Source: Plasmopara viticola (Eukaryota > Oomycota > Peronosporomycetes > Peronosporales > Peronosporaceae). From it: 64,000 nucleotides of DNA. Of the stretch, positions 36,782 through 49,082 are shown in pieces (positions within the stretch are counted from its first letter, which is position 1; the number at the start of each line of letters is the position of its first letter). The stretch is from positions 496,001 to 560,000 of the forward strand of contig MBPM02000023.1 in NCBI GenBank assembly GCA_001695595.3. The letters run 5' to 3'. The notes under the pieces were generated by a model that saw nothing but the letters and a program-made list of their open reading frames with translations, was not told the DNA's origin and did not search any database. The position numbers were made by a program, and so were the translations under genes.

Positions 36782-38884
36782 TTAAACATTATGCGCGACA
36801 GGCACCCGAGCAATGGCCATCCAAGCCGCCAGCTTGCGCATGGCTACATCAAGATTCGGGCAGACCGACTGAATAAAGCCTTCGATGGCCTCCAACGGCG
36901 GGTCGTCTTGCTGCAAAGTGCAAATATAGATATTAATTGAATAAGAGTGCAAGTGGCTCTGTGCAGCCCGAAAGGTGCTTGCTTTACATGTACCATGCTT
37001 TCGATAAGATAGAGCGCGATATCACCCTTAAAATCCACAAATGCTAAACGCGCAAAAAGTTCTTCGCGAGCACGGCCAAAGGCCGATCCTGGCAGAATTG
37101 CCACTCCTGTATCTTGCAACAGCCGTGCGCACAGCTGTTCATCAGTAAAAATACCTTTTGAGGCTAGAGCCTTGCAGTGCCTTCTAAAGCAAGGAAATAG
37201 GTAGAAGCCGGCTTCAGGGACTTGAACTTCAACATCCATCTTCTGCAATTGATAAGCAAACCAGCGACCAATCAGCTGCAATGTCTTCTGACACTTGCGC
37301 TTGTACGATGCAAGCTCGACACAACTGCATAAAAAAAAGGAAGGAGAGACCTTTAATAAAATTGAGATCAGCTGCTTTGGAATGTACTACGTACTTAGGA
37401 ACAAATGCTCGTCGAGCGGCATGTTGGATAGGCGAAGCCACAGAAGTGTATGTTTCGGATGCCATGACAAGCATGCTGCTCCTCAACCAGTTCATGCTCG
37501 GTGGGAACAACCAAAATCCCATGCGCCAGCCGCCAGCCCCGCACCATTTGCTCAGTCCTCCTGAAACAATCGTCCCTTCCGGGTAGTACTTAGATAGAGA
37601 CAGGTGCGTGCCGAAGTGATGCAGCTCTGAGTAAATTTCGTCTGAAACGACAAGTATCCGGTATTTTCTAGCAACCTTTGCAAGCATCTCCAGCTAGAAA
37701 ATAGTGATCATTCGGAACAACATAGGATCAGCGTGTGTACAATTGCATTGAAAAGTCCACCACGAACCTCATCAGCCTGGTATGCGCATCCAGTCGGATT
37801 AGATGGACTGTTAAGTATGAGTATACGAGGGGCATCTAAAAGACAGTCATAGCAAAAAGTTCCATAATGAGCAATGATGTCAACCAATATCAATGTTTAC
37901 CGGGGTCTTTTGCGCAATGCGCTTCTAAAACTTGTGGGCGAAGCACGAAGTGATCCTCGGCATGTGTTGGCAGCCACATCATATTTCTTTTCATACGATT
38001 GGTAAAGTTTAGGTGACACTCACCCAGACACAGAAATTCTCACATATGATAATATACTCACCTTCCAGCTATAGCGGCTTGAGGTGCGAAACTGGTACAG
38101 CTCGGATTGGGCAGCAGTAGGTCTCCATAATAAACCGTCTGCAGCACAAATAATAGCTCTTTGGTACCAGGCCCCACCAATACGTCGTCTCGAGAATAAT
38201 TAAGATGCAACCGATCCGACCCCCAGGCCGCGATGTCGTCGCAGAGCTCTGGTAGCCCCGCGACAGGCAAATAATCTCTTTGATGTGCATTGGCTCTAAT
38301 ATTTTGATGATTAGCAACAACACCACTGTGCACTTTCGAACACCTTTACGCACCGTAGTTCATCGACGATACATTGTGGGATCGGGAACGGCGACTGCCC
38401 CAATCCTAGCTTGTAAATGCACTTACCTTCTTTGATCATTTTGTTGCTAAGTTCGTCTAGCGCGCTTCCAGCCGCAGTGCACAGCATTCGAATCTTGCAA
38501 TTGATTGCCTTTCTTGGTCCTGTAAGTATCGCGAAAGATGAATATTGACTTTTGTAGTTCAAACATTGCGAAGCATTTTGCACCTCGGCTTGGTGTTTCC
38601 AGCTGATTCGCTGGCCGCTTGACACCGGTAATCACAGCCGTTTGGTTGTCTGGTTTGGTCGCCGGTGCAGCATCCTCCCTACTCGTATTGCTTTGGGCAT
38701 TTATATCAGTAACGGAGTTCACTTTAAACGTGGAAGTTACAGACGCGCATTGCTGAACGCGACGTTGCAATGTAGTTCTTGGGACGTCATATTTACGAGC
38801 AGCCTCACGTAACGACATCGATCTGCTCTGCACAGCGGCAACGGCCGCCGCAATATCGACTGACCCGGTTGCTTGTCGCGCCAT
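36782..38884 (-). CDS. Class I/II PLP aminotransferase with N-terminal psq-type HTH domain
   Basis: Eight exons in phase: 38884-38584, 38519-38354, 38295-38062, 37986-37901, 37835-37768, 37693-37395, 37324-36988 and 36910-36782, giving 539 residues. The first exon encodes an HTH (about residues 8-43; AVQSRSMSLREAARKYDVPR) of the pipsqueak/CENP-B type. From residue 105 on follows a fold-type I aminotransferase: GLGQSPFPIP, RDYLPVAGL, SPSNPTGCAY, SDEIYSELHH and the PLP-lysine loop SGGLSKWCGAGGWRMGF. The substrate is not clear; an aspartate or alanine/aromatic amino donor is likely. If exon 1 were separate, the enzyme could start at an internal Met in exon 2. The end of exon 7 is ambiguous (36988 or 36994). 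It is head-to-head with kinesin-13, 84 bp apart. Confidence 0.82.
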
Positions 38885-38968
38885 TAAGCAGAATCAGAAA
38901 TACTCAGACTGCAGCTTGGTATTTCGAGGCATCTGATAATACTTAATCTTGTACCCAACGGACGTCGG
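38885..38968. promoter_or_regulatory. Compact bidirectional promoter region (84 bp between start codons)
   Basis: Only 84 bp separate the start codons of the HTH-aminotransferase (minus) and kinesin-13 (plus) genes. Both promoters and leaders must lie here or extend into the neighbouring coding sequence. Confidence 0.5.
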
Positions 38969-41433
38969 ATGGCGTGGCGAGCGAATAATGCTCGGGTGAA
39001 CGCTAATGGCGGCAGTGGAGCACCTCCGGTAGTGCCTCGCACTAAACCAACCATGCAGGCCATTGCAGAGATCGAGAAAAATCGCGAGGATCGACGGCGT
39101 GCTATGGCGGCGGCCAAGCGCGAACGTGAGCGGGAGAGTCAACTAAACGAGAAGCTGGGCCACCCTGGCGACGTGGACTTTCAGCGCATGATAAAGGCTT
39201 TTAGAGAGCAAAACAAGGACAAGAGTCGACTTCATGCTGACGCGGGAGACACGAAGATTACCATTTGTGTGCGCAAGCGGCCGGTGAATGCCAAGGAGGT
39301 CAAGAAGCACGACTACGATGCTGTCACGTGCTTGAATCCAATGGCCATCGTGCACGATTGTAAGCTGAAAGTGGATGGGATAACGAAGTACTTGGACAGC
39401 AACGCTTTCAACTTTGACCATGTATGAAAAAGGCATTAAATTTTGCTGGGTGTATAGTTCTCATGGCATTAAACTATTATGTTGCTTTAGACTTTTGATG
39501 AAAATACGACAAATCAGAGTGTGTACATGCACACTGCTCAGCCATTAGTCAGGTTTGTTTTCCATGATGGAGGGCATGCTACAGTCTTTGCGTACGGACA
39601 GACGGGTAGTGGCAAGACACATACGATGCAAGGCATTCAAAGTCAGATAGCGGCAGATGTGTTTGCGCAGGCAGATGAGTTTGCTAGACGTGGATATCCG
39701 CTCGATGTTTGCGTGAGCTTCTTTGAGATCTACGGTGGACGTTGTCAGGACTTGTTGCATCGACAGGTTTTGACTATTCGAGAAGATGGTGCGGGAGAAG
39801 TGCAAATTGTGGATTTGGGCGAAGTGCAGCCGCAGAACACGGAGGAGCTACTGCAAGTCATTAGTAAAGGGAACAGTCTTCGCACAACACATGCTACGGA
39901 GCTTAACGATGTGTCGTCTCGCTCACACTGCATTTGTCAAATTAACCTTCGTGACAAAGAAACAGGGAGGCTTCACGGTAAGCTGTCTTTGATTGATCTT
40001 GCTGGCAGCGAGCGTGGTGAAGACACAAAAAATCACAATCGGCAGCGGCGAATGGAATCAGCTGAAATCAATCGAAGTTTGTTGGCGCTGAAGGAGTGCT
40101 TTCGGTACACTCAATTCGATGCATTTTAGACAAAAGTCTTAGTGAACTCGATTTGACTGTGTACTTTGGCATTTAGAGCGCTGGACAGTGGTGGCCGAGG
40201 CACTCATATCCCATTTCGGGCAAGCAAGCTCACTCAAGTGCTGAAAGACTCTTTTGTGAACGCTAAAGCGAGGTAATCCATGGTCGTTTTTAAGATTGAG
40301 AGAGCTGGTCTCACGATGAGGACGTTAATCTCAAAAACAAGAACTGTCATGATTGCAGCAGTCTCACCGTGCGCCTCGTCATCAGACCATACACTGAATA
40401 CCCTCCGGTATGCCGATCGTGTCAAAGAAAAACACGTTTCAGCTGATGCCTTCGACCAGGAAACTGTCGATTCTGATGCTGTGGACGTCGAGGATGTCCA
40501 TTTCGAAGAAGGTATTGCATTATATTTTTGAATTGGCACTAACTTAGTCGGCTACTCTAAGCGTGTCATCGACCAAACTTTTTCATACTTTTAATATTAG
40601 ATATTGACGGTCGCGAGGCTTTTCTAGCACAAGATGGAGGTGAAGATGCAGAGGAGGAGGACGGCGATGAAAAAAACTATTCACTAGGATACGAACACGA
40701 CGACGATGAAGGAATGCTCGAAGGAGTTGGAGATATCGATGCTGGTAGCAACGATAGTGAATTGACCTCGTCGCACTACAATCATAGGAGGGCAGATGAC
40801 ATTCACCGCATTAGTCACCAAAACCATTTCAGTACGCTTTTATGAAACGATGGATCAGGGTGGTGGCGCTTGTTAATACGCTGTGCTACGCCCAACAGAT
40901 AAAAAAGACCTTGGAAATGATAACGATTATACGGATGGAGCATGGCAAGGAGTGGTACATTCAACCGATCGTCCGTATTATGCGATTGCAATACTGACTA
41001 GAAATTTGCTTTTTTCTGCAGGTGCAAACGCTGTATGAAGAGCAAGAAAGTTTGCTTAACACACACATGGGCGCGATACAGGTTGGTTAAGATTTTTAGT
41101 AACGACGGATTCTCTTTGACAAGTAACCTGCGCTACTAGGAAAATGCGGAGCTATTGACAGAGGAAGGTGCCATGCTAGCAGCGATACAAAATGAAGATT
41201 CGACCAGCATCGAGCAGTATGTTTCGCGCTTGGAAGAGGTAGGTGGCGTTGCTAGGTCTAATGTGCCTATTTCGATATAACAATATTGAACGCTTTAGAT
41301 CCTCGCGCAGAAAGCACAGACGATTAGCACTCTCCGACGTCAACTTGGAGCATTCCGTCAGCACTATGAAGGCGAGGAGGAAAAGACAGCCGATTCGCCA
41401 CCGAAAAAAGTATTCATTAGGGGCGGTCTTTGA
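38969..41433 (+). CDS. Kinesin-13 (MCAK/KIF2-type microtubule depolymerase)
   Basis: Nine exons close in phase: 38969-39421, 39491-40104, 40177-40272, 40342-40511, 40601-40831, 40899-40954, 41022-41081, 41140-41238 and 41299-41433, giving 637 residues. The motor follows a charged neck ([15 protein letters not shown]). Kinesin-13 marks are [14 protein letters not shown] and the KVD finger in [12 protein letters not shown]. The P-loop is [10 protein letters not shown], switch I NDVSSRSH and switch [18 protein letters not shown] and [15 protein letters not shown] end the motor. The tail is acidic, then coiled-coil ([24 protein letters not shown]). Such motors remove tubulin from microtubule ends at spindles and, in many protists, flagella. 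Exons 5-9 lie outside any ATG-started frame and are supported by splice sites and phase only, yet give a sensible tail. Confidence 0.9.
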
Positions 41434-41617
41434 ATTATAGAAGGCTATAAGGACCTCACATCCAAATGGTAATTTATCAGAAAGCCATAAAAATAATACT
41501 AAAATGAACCACAATTCTATTCTTCTCTAAGCCCTTTGTATAAATTTTCACAGAAGAGCAAAAAAAATGCAAATTGCTTTGATATGTAAATTCGAGAAGG
41601 CCCTTAAGTAACAAAAG

Positions 41618-43830
41618 ATGATGCGTAGTAGATTGCTCTTATTGCGAACCATTATAGCCGCCAAGAGGCAGGCAACTCGCCTGCCAGTGACAATCATAGG
41701 CTCTTCGTCTTGTACAGTGACGCAGACTCAGAGCAGCCAGGCTCTGAGATTATTAGCCAGCTTCACAGACTCTGGCAATACTAAGGTTCATAGAATCGCA
41801 GCCATCAGTGGGATAATTGCACTCGTTGGAGCCGTGGGCGTCAAGGATAAGACAGCGCAAGCAGAAGCAAATCCGGAAAAGGACTACGAAAAGGTGAATC
41901 ATTTTTTATTCACACTTTTGACAATGATGACACATGTCTAAGCAGCTAGTTCGTCTTGTCTTTGCAGCGTTTCGATTACACAGAAGCGGTGGATACCATC
42001 CGCCAACAGGTGTCAGAGTTTCGATCAACGCTTAAGGGCTCTAAAAATCGTCTTCCAAAGGCCTTTCCTATTGAAAGAATCGGAATTTCCAAAATTCGCG
42101 CACCCAATGGAGTGACTACGATCCGGATTGAGTTTTCGTGCCCAACATTTATTAATGAAGAGGCTATCCTAGGTCGATTTTTGCTTGGGCTTCAAAAGGC
42201 ATCTACAATCACTTCACGCCAGATGATTGAAGTAGTGCCCACTCCCTTGAACAATTTAACAAAGAAATCGGTCGTGGAACTTAATCAAGAACCTGCAGTG
42301 ACATACTTGTACACGAACGGGTCTGGATCATTTCATTTTTTGCGCGATTCTTCACCCGTTCAAGCCATGCCTTCAAAGTTTGTTTTCTACAAGGACGAAT
42401 ATCTTACGCAGGGCGAAATCGATGCAATTGTCAGCGCCTACAAAGAGATTTTCTCGTTTGCAAACGTGGATGCGTTTCTTCTCCATGACTCTGAGCAGCG
42501 CCGTAAAAGCGCACTTATCGGGCGCATTAGAAATCCGGCTAAGACCGAAGTCGCAGATTCTGATAGCAAGGTTTCTTTTTGAAACGCTTTTATGTGGAAT
42601 AGGCAGCGTTATTTCTCAAATTTACATGATGATTTGCAGGAAGAGGCGATTCAGCAGCTACAAAGTCTCGGAATTGCCGTATTCGAGCCATCCCAGAACG
42701 AAAATAGCTTGAGTTGGGAAAGTCTGGTACGTGACTGTCTGGATTGTTTGACGTCAAAGCCCTCTCGATAATTTAGCTGTAATTTATCAAAAATGCAGGC
42801 TGGGTATGAGAAGGTCAAAACAGAAATCGAAGACACTATTGTGCTAGCACTTCAAAATCCGGAATTGTACGAACGAATCGCTGAGAAAACCCGATGTCGG
42901 TACGAGAGCAATCGTCCCCGTGCCGTGCTGTTCGAGGGCCCTCCCGGTACCGGCAAAACCTTGAGCGCACGGATCATCGCACAGCAAGCTGGGATTCCCA
43001 TGATCCATCTTCCTATCGAGAGTGTTGTATCTAAGTGGTACGGTGATAGTGAGAGGAAGATGTCAACAATATTTGATGCTTGCGAAAAACTAGAAGGGGC
43101 CATTATTTTCATTGACGAGGTAATTTTTTTTTGCGCTTGTTTGACGAACACATAGTTTGGTCTGATCTTAATTGCATCAATAGATCGATGCACTTGCTGG
43201 GGATCGATCTGGTGGAACAATGCATGAAGCGTCGCGCCGCATTTTGTCGGTTCTGCTGCAAAAGGTAGAAGGTTTTGCCTCTGTCAAAAAGACCACTGTA
43301 GTGTGCGCCACTAATCGGTAAGCTTTTGCCATTTGGAATCCTGTCTGAATAAAATATCGATCTTTGATATGTGTGTATAGTAAACAAGACCTGGATGCCG
43401 CGTTGATTAGTCGTTTTGATCTTTCCATTCGTTATGATCTTCCTGACGAAAAAACTCGTTGTGCAGTATTCGGACGGTATGCGCTCGTGATACGTGGTTA
43501 TATGCACGTTGGTACCGACAATTTGCCCTTGTAGGTATGCCAAGCAACTTTCAGACGAAGATCTTTCAAACTTGGCAGCTATGTCATCGCAGCTCTCATG
43601 CCGCGAAATTAAAGAGGTTTGTCGACATTTTTGGTCGCAAAATGTTAAATTGCTTTTACCTCATTTTTTGGATGCGGTGATAGATTTGTGAATATGCTGA
43701 GCGGAAATGGGCTTCTAAGGTTTTGAGGAAGGAAGAAATGTCTGAGTTGCCAAATGTGCGGGCCTACCTGGAAGCTGTCGAGATTTACATGGATGGAAAG
43801 TCATCTCATCCTAAAATATACGACGCATAA
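41618..43830 (+). CDS. Mitochondrially targeted AAA ATPase
   Basis: Eight exons close in phase: 41618-41893, 41968-42570, 42640-42726, 42799-43119, 43184-43317, 43381-43476, 43535-43616 and 43684-43830, giving 581 residues. The N-terminus (MMRSRLLLLRTIIAAKRQ) is basic and free of acids, as mitochondrial presequences are; a hydrophobic segment, IAAISGIIALVGAVGV, near residue 62 may be a membrane anchor. The AAA module has Walker A GPPGTGKT near residue 370, the pore-loop region SKWYGDSERKM, Walker B AIIFIDEIDAL and an arginine-finger segment LISRFDLSIRYDLPD. Part of this recalls Msp1/ATAD1, but the long N-terminal domain does not, so the subfamily is left open. A role in mitochondrial protein quality control is inference. 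It converges on the SPO22/ZIP4 gene, 76 bp between stops. Confidence 0.85.
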
Positions 43831-43906
43831 ATGAAGCAAACTGATGCGAAGTATTGGGGTTTCGTAGACCATGAATATTACACGTCATAATCCAATGTGA
43901 TGCTGA

Positions 43907-46900
43907 TTAAGCTTTAGGTTCGGAGTTGGACCTTATTTCTAACAGTGCTTGGTACTGGCGATTGATTTCATCACCCAGTTTTTCCTCGAGAGACTCGCTG
44001 CGTTCTGCATAATTAATACACATTGAGAAGATATTCACGAATACATGTACGTTAATGCCTCCTCACGCATTATGGAGTGGGCAGTTTCCATAAATTGAAG
44101 AGCTTCTTTCGTATTGTCACTGCGGTGGCTAAGCACACCCTTTTTTCGTGCGTTGAAGTTAGTTACCAGCAAGCAACATATTTGATGTCTAGCAAAGCTA
44201 CCAAAATGGACGTACGATGTTCCATGCTTTCGCGACAAACCACTCCAATTCGTGCTCTGGAAACTTTATGTCTAAGTTGTCAATTAATTGAAGTATTTGC
44301 TTGAACCACTCGAATGCGTTCGCCTTTGATTTTGCCAGCGTAATAAGCCGTCGCAGTAGGTAGCATAGCTTGCTCGGGTCTGTAGAGCCGTCTTGGATTT
44401 GAAGCTGAAGTCTACGAAAATAGGATCGGGTACGTTCGATGTTAGTGCTATTCACCGCTTCATTAGCAAAACTCGCACCCGTAGCTAAAAATTTGTCTTG
44501 CCAAATTCCGATAGCTGTCTCGAACCTAAACAAATGTACTGAGGATTACAAATGTAAAGTCGGTCTACGCAAGACTCACGTCAATCGCTTCATTTAACTT
44601 CGTCGCATACAGCACCAGCTCTACCACAGTTGGTCAAAGGTTTGATACAAAGCAATGCACTTATTTGGGATCTACGCACCTCCAATTTCCACGAGTTCGG
44701 TACCGCTATGCTGTGTTGCCTTGCAAAGGGCAAAGATTGCGGTAGTATCTGGGTCGAAGAGCCTCAATTTCACCGCTATTACCGCCCTCGCCTGGAAAAA
44801 AAATTCAGTAAAATATTTCTGCAAACATTAGGTATATCGTACCAAGTAGCACTTAATTTCGGCAGCAATCGATACTTTCCCATCATAATTGCATTCAATC
44901 CGTTTTATCACTCCGAGAAGGGCCAGCAATTGGCTCTTATCCAATATCTCAATTCTCTTCATGTCAGAACTAACTGCAGCTAGCAAGCATTGCTGGCTTC
45001 GATGCTTAAGTGGCGAATTTTCCCTGTATAATTCATCGCTCCGCTCTGCAATATTGGCTGCTACGATAAAGTATCTCGAGTCTTCAGTACTTTTGGCTAT
45101 GTCAAAGCTGTTTTTCACAACTATTAGAACTTGCGAGAACAAAAAAATTGCTAACACACCTCATCCGAAAAAACCACTCGAACACGGAAGAAGGCCCAAA
45201 ATTCTTTTTGTGTTCGAGAAAATCGGATTTCGCTGACTTCAATAGCAGCACGTCGGTATATGTCAGGAATTTTTCGCTATATGAGCCTTCTGCATTATCT
45301 TCAAAGTTCGACCCCACTTGTTGCTGATTAGAGAATTTTGTAAATGCGAGCTGAGCTGCATTTTGTAAAGCGACGCCAATGTAGAATCTCTCTGGGTAGA
45401 TATCGGTTTCCGACAGAAGATGACATAAAGTATCCAAGACAAGCATAACAATATCTTCCCTTGACGAATTTGAGCTGCTTGCAATCTTTCCCATCGCAAG
45501 CAAATCACCGATCTCAAAATCTTCTCTTGCTTTGAGTTGCCCCACGATGTGTGCTAATCTTTTGTATGATGGTTCTGGCTTTGCTTCCATTGTCGCCTGG
45601 AACACAGCAAGCAGAGATTGCTTGGAAGGCTCAGTAGCGAAAGCTTTTTCGGCCCAATCTAAAGCTTCAGAATACCGGCCAAGCTGAACGCACGACCGGG
45701 ACGAAATCCTACGTAAGTCAACAGCGTTATGAATGCAAATTTAGTTATCGCACGACAAAAGGATTGTCTACCTCATGTACATTGCTAAATCCATTGGTGT
45801 TGATGCACAAGCCAATGCAGCATCTGCCCACCGTAAACAGTCCTGCAATACTCACACTACTGAGTAACATTAAGCAAAAATCGTGTGTGTGAATGCAATA
45901 CCTCGTGCTGGTTAGCATTCAATGCCTCTTGAAGAGCATCAAATAGTGTCTGCCGAACCTTTTGGATATGTTCGCTGTCAACAGCTTCGCCAACCCTAGG
46001 TAATCACGTAAAACCTTCATAAGCAATGCTCTACGCATGTATTCATTTTATATCGTACTGCTGCTTTTCCAGCAAACTGCGTCCAATGCGCTTAAGCTCC
46101 TTCATTGATTCATGTTTTTTGCCCTCTACAGAAGCGAGACTGCATGCAATATCCAGATTGATTATGAAGTCAGCATCTCCATAATTATCCGCGAGCTCTC
46201 GATAGATATCCAGGCCTTTATCGGAAAAAGAAAATCCTTTGGCGAAGGCGCGAGCTCCAGCAATCGAGTCATCAAAAGAATTCTGCTGAAACAATAGCCG
46301 AAGATAATGATGCGCTTTTTCAAATTGACTAAAATTGACGTAAAGCTTGGTCATGAGCAGCAACGCTTTGGGGTCTTGATTGTTTGGAAGAAGCTGGTAG
46401 CATGCTTCTGCTTGTCCGACATCCTTAGATGCGCACAGCGATTGCAGCAGATTGTGCAGCACATGCTGCCTAAACGAATTAACAAGCTCCGGGAAATTTT
46501 CATCCAAATCGTTGTCAAGAGACTCACTGACACGCAAAGCTTCTTCAACAAATGGCACTTGGAGCTGCAAGTGGGCGGCATGTCTATATTCATCGCTTAA
46601 ACTCTTCATTAGATCGAGTAAGCTGCTAGCGTACGAATTTTTGTAGGGAGCTAACATCTTCAATTCATGAAGTGACGACACGATATCTCCAAATTCATCA
46701 GCTGAATTGTCATTACGTTGCGCGCGCAACTGATGCACTCGCACACGGTCCACGCACAAGTCCCACAAATCATCAATAATGTCTTCCAATTCCAAACTTT
46801 GTTTAAATTTGGTCAAACAGGAAAGGCCAATGCGACTCCAGAGCTTCATCGAAGAAGAAAATGAATCTTTTGCCAGTAGCAGGTATTCCTCGCACTTGTC

Positions 46901-47383
46901 ACAGTCCACCGATGCGCTCTCTAACATAAGCATACCAACACGACCGAACGAGCGTAAAACGTCAACGCACTCATCTATGAAAAGTGCACTTTTCTTGCCG
47001 CTCTTGTCCATTTCTTTATTATTGTTTGAGCAAGTAAGTGAGAGCTCCATTACCTCCGCGGCCACATACCGTGTGAATGCCAAAGAATATCGTGGATAAG
47101 CTGTCAATTTTTCGTTGCTCTGCTTCTCGGCCTTCTCCGATTGAGGCAATTCTTTAAGGGCAGCTCGTGGAGCGTTATACAGCTCCACGCCAGCGTTCAT
47201 CAGCTGCAATCCCGACAATTGAAGCATCCGGTTGTTGCCAAAATTCTTAGCAATCCAATGAAGCTCTTCCAGTTCGTGATTTAATGCCTCGATATTTTCC
47301 ATCGAAGCCTTTGCTGCATGATCAAAAAACTTTGTTACGCTTTTTACGCGTCCTAAAATTGCTGAAGCATCTTCATAGTCCAT
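43907..47383 (-). CDS. SPO22/ZIP4 (TEX11)-like meiotic TPR protein
   Basis: Ten exons close in phase: 47383-46059, 45995-45902, 45842-45772, 45708-45160, 45107-44843, 44818-44680, 44620-44580, 44518-44202, 44128-44039 and 43997-43907, giving 993 residues, near the size of plant ZIP4 and mammalian TEX11. The protein is all-helical with TPR-like pairs (FEKAHHYLRLLFQ, GRYSEALDWAEKAF). Family-like landmarks are NNRMLQLSGLQLMNAGVELY near residue 50 and PEHELEWFVAKAWNIV near residue 900. SPO22/ZIP4 proteins are scaffolds of the synapsis-initiation complex and promote class I crossovers. The assignment rests on these motifs and the overall pattern. The starts of exons 8 and 10 are the least certain joins. 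Its start is 197 bp from that of the divergent secretory gene. Confidence 0.7.
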
Positions 47384-47580
47384 CGTTAAAATCCGTGAGT
47401 ATTGGTAGATCCACGTTATATGTGAGCGTTTGTTTGACTTGCAACCTAAGCAATTACTTTAGCAATGCGGCTTCAGCAATTTGACTGTCACTCTTGCTTC
47501 AACTTCAATTTACCTGCAATATTTCATAAAATTTGTCAAAAGGAGGGCTGTATTTTGTTTATTAGCACAACATTGCAAAG
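47384..47580. promoter_or_regulatory. Divergent promoter region, 197 bp
   Basis: Shared upstream region of the SPO22/ZIP4-like gene (minus) and the secretory-pathway gene (plus). No specific element is claimed. Confidence 0.4.
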
Positions 47581-48828
47581 ATGGACAGGAAAATGCTTGC
47601 CGTTGTCGTTGTCGTTTTGGCGCTAAGTGATGCGCTGTGCGCGGCTGCACCCAGAGTTGATATCAAGGTGATTGCTCGCTCACGGCCGAAAGAGAATGCA
47701 CCAACAGTGGTGGGCCCCATCCCGTCACGTGAGCCACTTCCAGCAATTCAAGGCATGCGGGGGATATTTATGGCGGGGCATCGAATATAAGTATGCTTAT
47801 CTGCTTTTACTTTATTTTGCAGGCCCGTTTGCTGATGGAATCGATCTTCTTCCATGCGTGCGTGAAGAAAAGCTATTGGAGGAGGAAGTAGCGTAGGTGC
47901 TCAATTTTAACTTTACGTCCCGCGTTTTACTTAATAATGCTTTCGCAGCTATGTATTGGATCTATGTCTATTAAGGAATGTTACAGTAAAGTTTGAGAAA
48001 GCTGAGCCGATGAAAGTAGAGATGGAAATGACGGAAAATATGGCGGTCAATGGTCACAACGTTTCGGCAGAGCCGGAAGGCTCAGTGTCCGAAAAAAAAG
48101 AGGAACAGCAAGTTCGCACTATTCTCGGGTAAAGTAGGTATGACTGGCTCTGAACATGATCTGGAAGTTACTGACGCTGTTTGCGTGATGCTTATTTTTG
48201 TTGCAGCGTGTTTCGTGGGTGGCAGATCGACCCAATTACTCTTAACTATAATCACATGGTCTACGATGACGGTGACACTTGCATGGATAACGATCATTAT
48301 TCCATGGTCGTAGAATTAATTTTTTCTAGCGACCCGAAGTCAGAAGCAAGACTTTACGGATTAGAAAATAATGGCATGTGCGCATTTAAGGCATCACTAC
48401 TTGTCTACGTCCCTGAGAAAGACCGTGTTGCAGAACAAGGTATTCACACGCCAGGTGTGGTAGACATCAGTGACGCGAAAATATCCTTACCAGTAATTTG
48501 CGGGGAAATGAAGTGCCGCTACGAGAATATTACGAATAAAGTGCGCGATTTGTCGGATCAGGTAGCAACAATTTAGTAAATTAGACTTTGTTTTTGATGG
48601 TGACACTATGGATTTTTTTGCCAACAGATCCGCGACGTCCAGTCCAAATTAATGAAGGGTACACTAGCCGCGAGCACGGCATTTACTAACATGACTTTGG
48701 AGGCATCAAAGAACACTTATGCGTCTGCACAGCATATACTTGACAAATCGCTTGAGCTTTTCCGCGACATTGAGGACATGCAACGGTCGCTAAGAAACGA
48801 TTTTTCGGAAAAAGAAAATATGGCTTAA
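47581..48828 (+). CDS. Secretory-pathway protein, possibly with an MRH-like lectin domain
   Basis: Five exons close in phase: 47581-47728, 47823-47892, 47949-48128, 48207-48561 and 48628-48828, giving 317 residues. The N-terminus MDRKMLAVVVVVLALSDALC is a clear signal peptide. The mid part, from GWQIDPITLNYNHMVYDDGD to NGMCAFKASLLVYVPE, has spaced Cys and aromatic residues. These recall mannose-6-phosphate-receptor-homology domains of ER proteins such as glucosidase II beta and OS-9. The fit is loose and some expected Cys residues are not evident. The C-terminal third (from NKVRDLSDQIRDVQSKL) is helical, possibly coiled-coil, with no membrane segment or KDEL-type signal. A luminal or secreted protein is well supported; the MRH assignment is tentative. 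Confidence 0.65.
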
Positions 48829-49082
48829 TGTTGTCCATTTAATGAATTTACGAAGCAACATGATCGAAAAAGCACACGGAATGTCATTCGCTGCTGTAGA
48901 GCTTGGTGCAAGTAAGTCTTGTCAAAAATTAGAGTGATTTGATAGCTCAGCCGCTAGATCTATCATACACTTGTAAATTTTCTTTCAGGCAGTTGTAATA
49001 ATAAACAAACGCAGCTTGCCTAAACTGTTTCTTACACCAAAGTTTGATTATCTATCCAGGCAAGTGTTCGCGCTTGAACTCT

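Noticed and set aside
38447..38884. Stand-alone 145-codon HTH protein
   Set aside because: The last 45 codons would read through a good intron and into the aminotransferase exon in the wrong frame; the spliced fusion explains both parts better.
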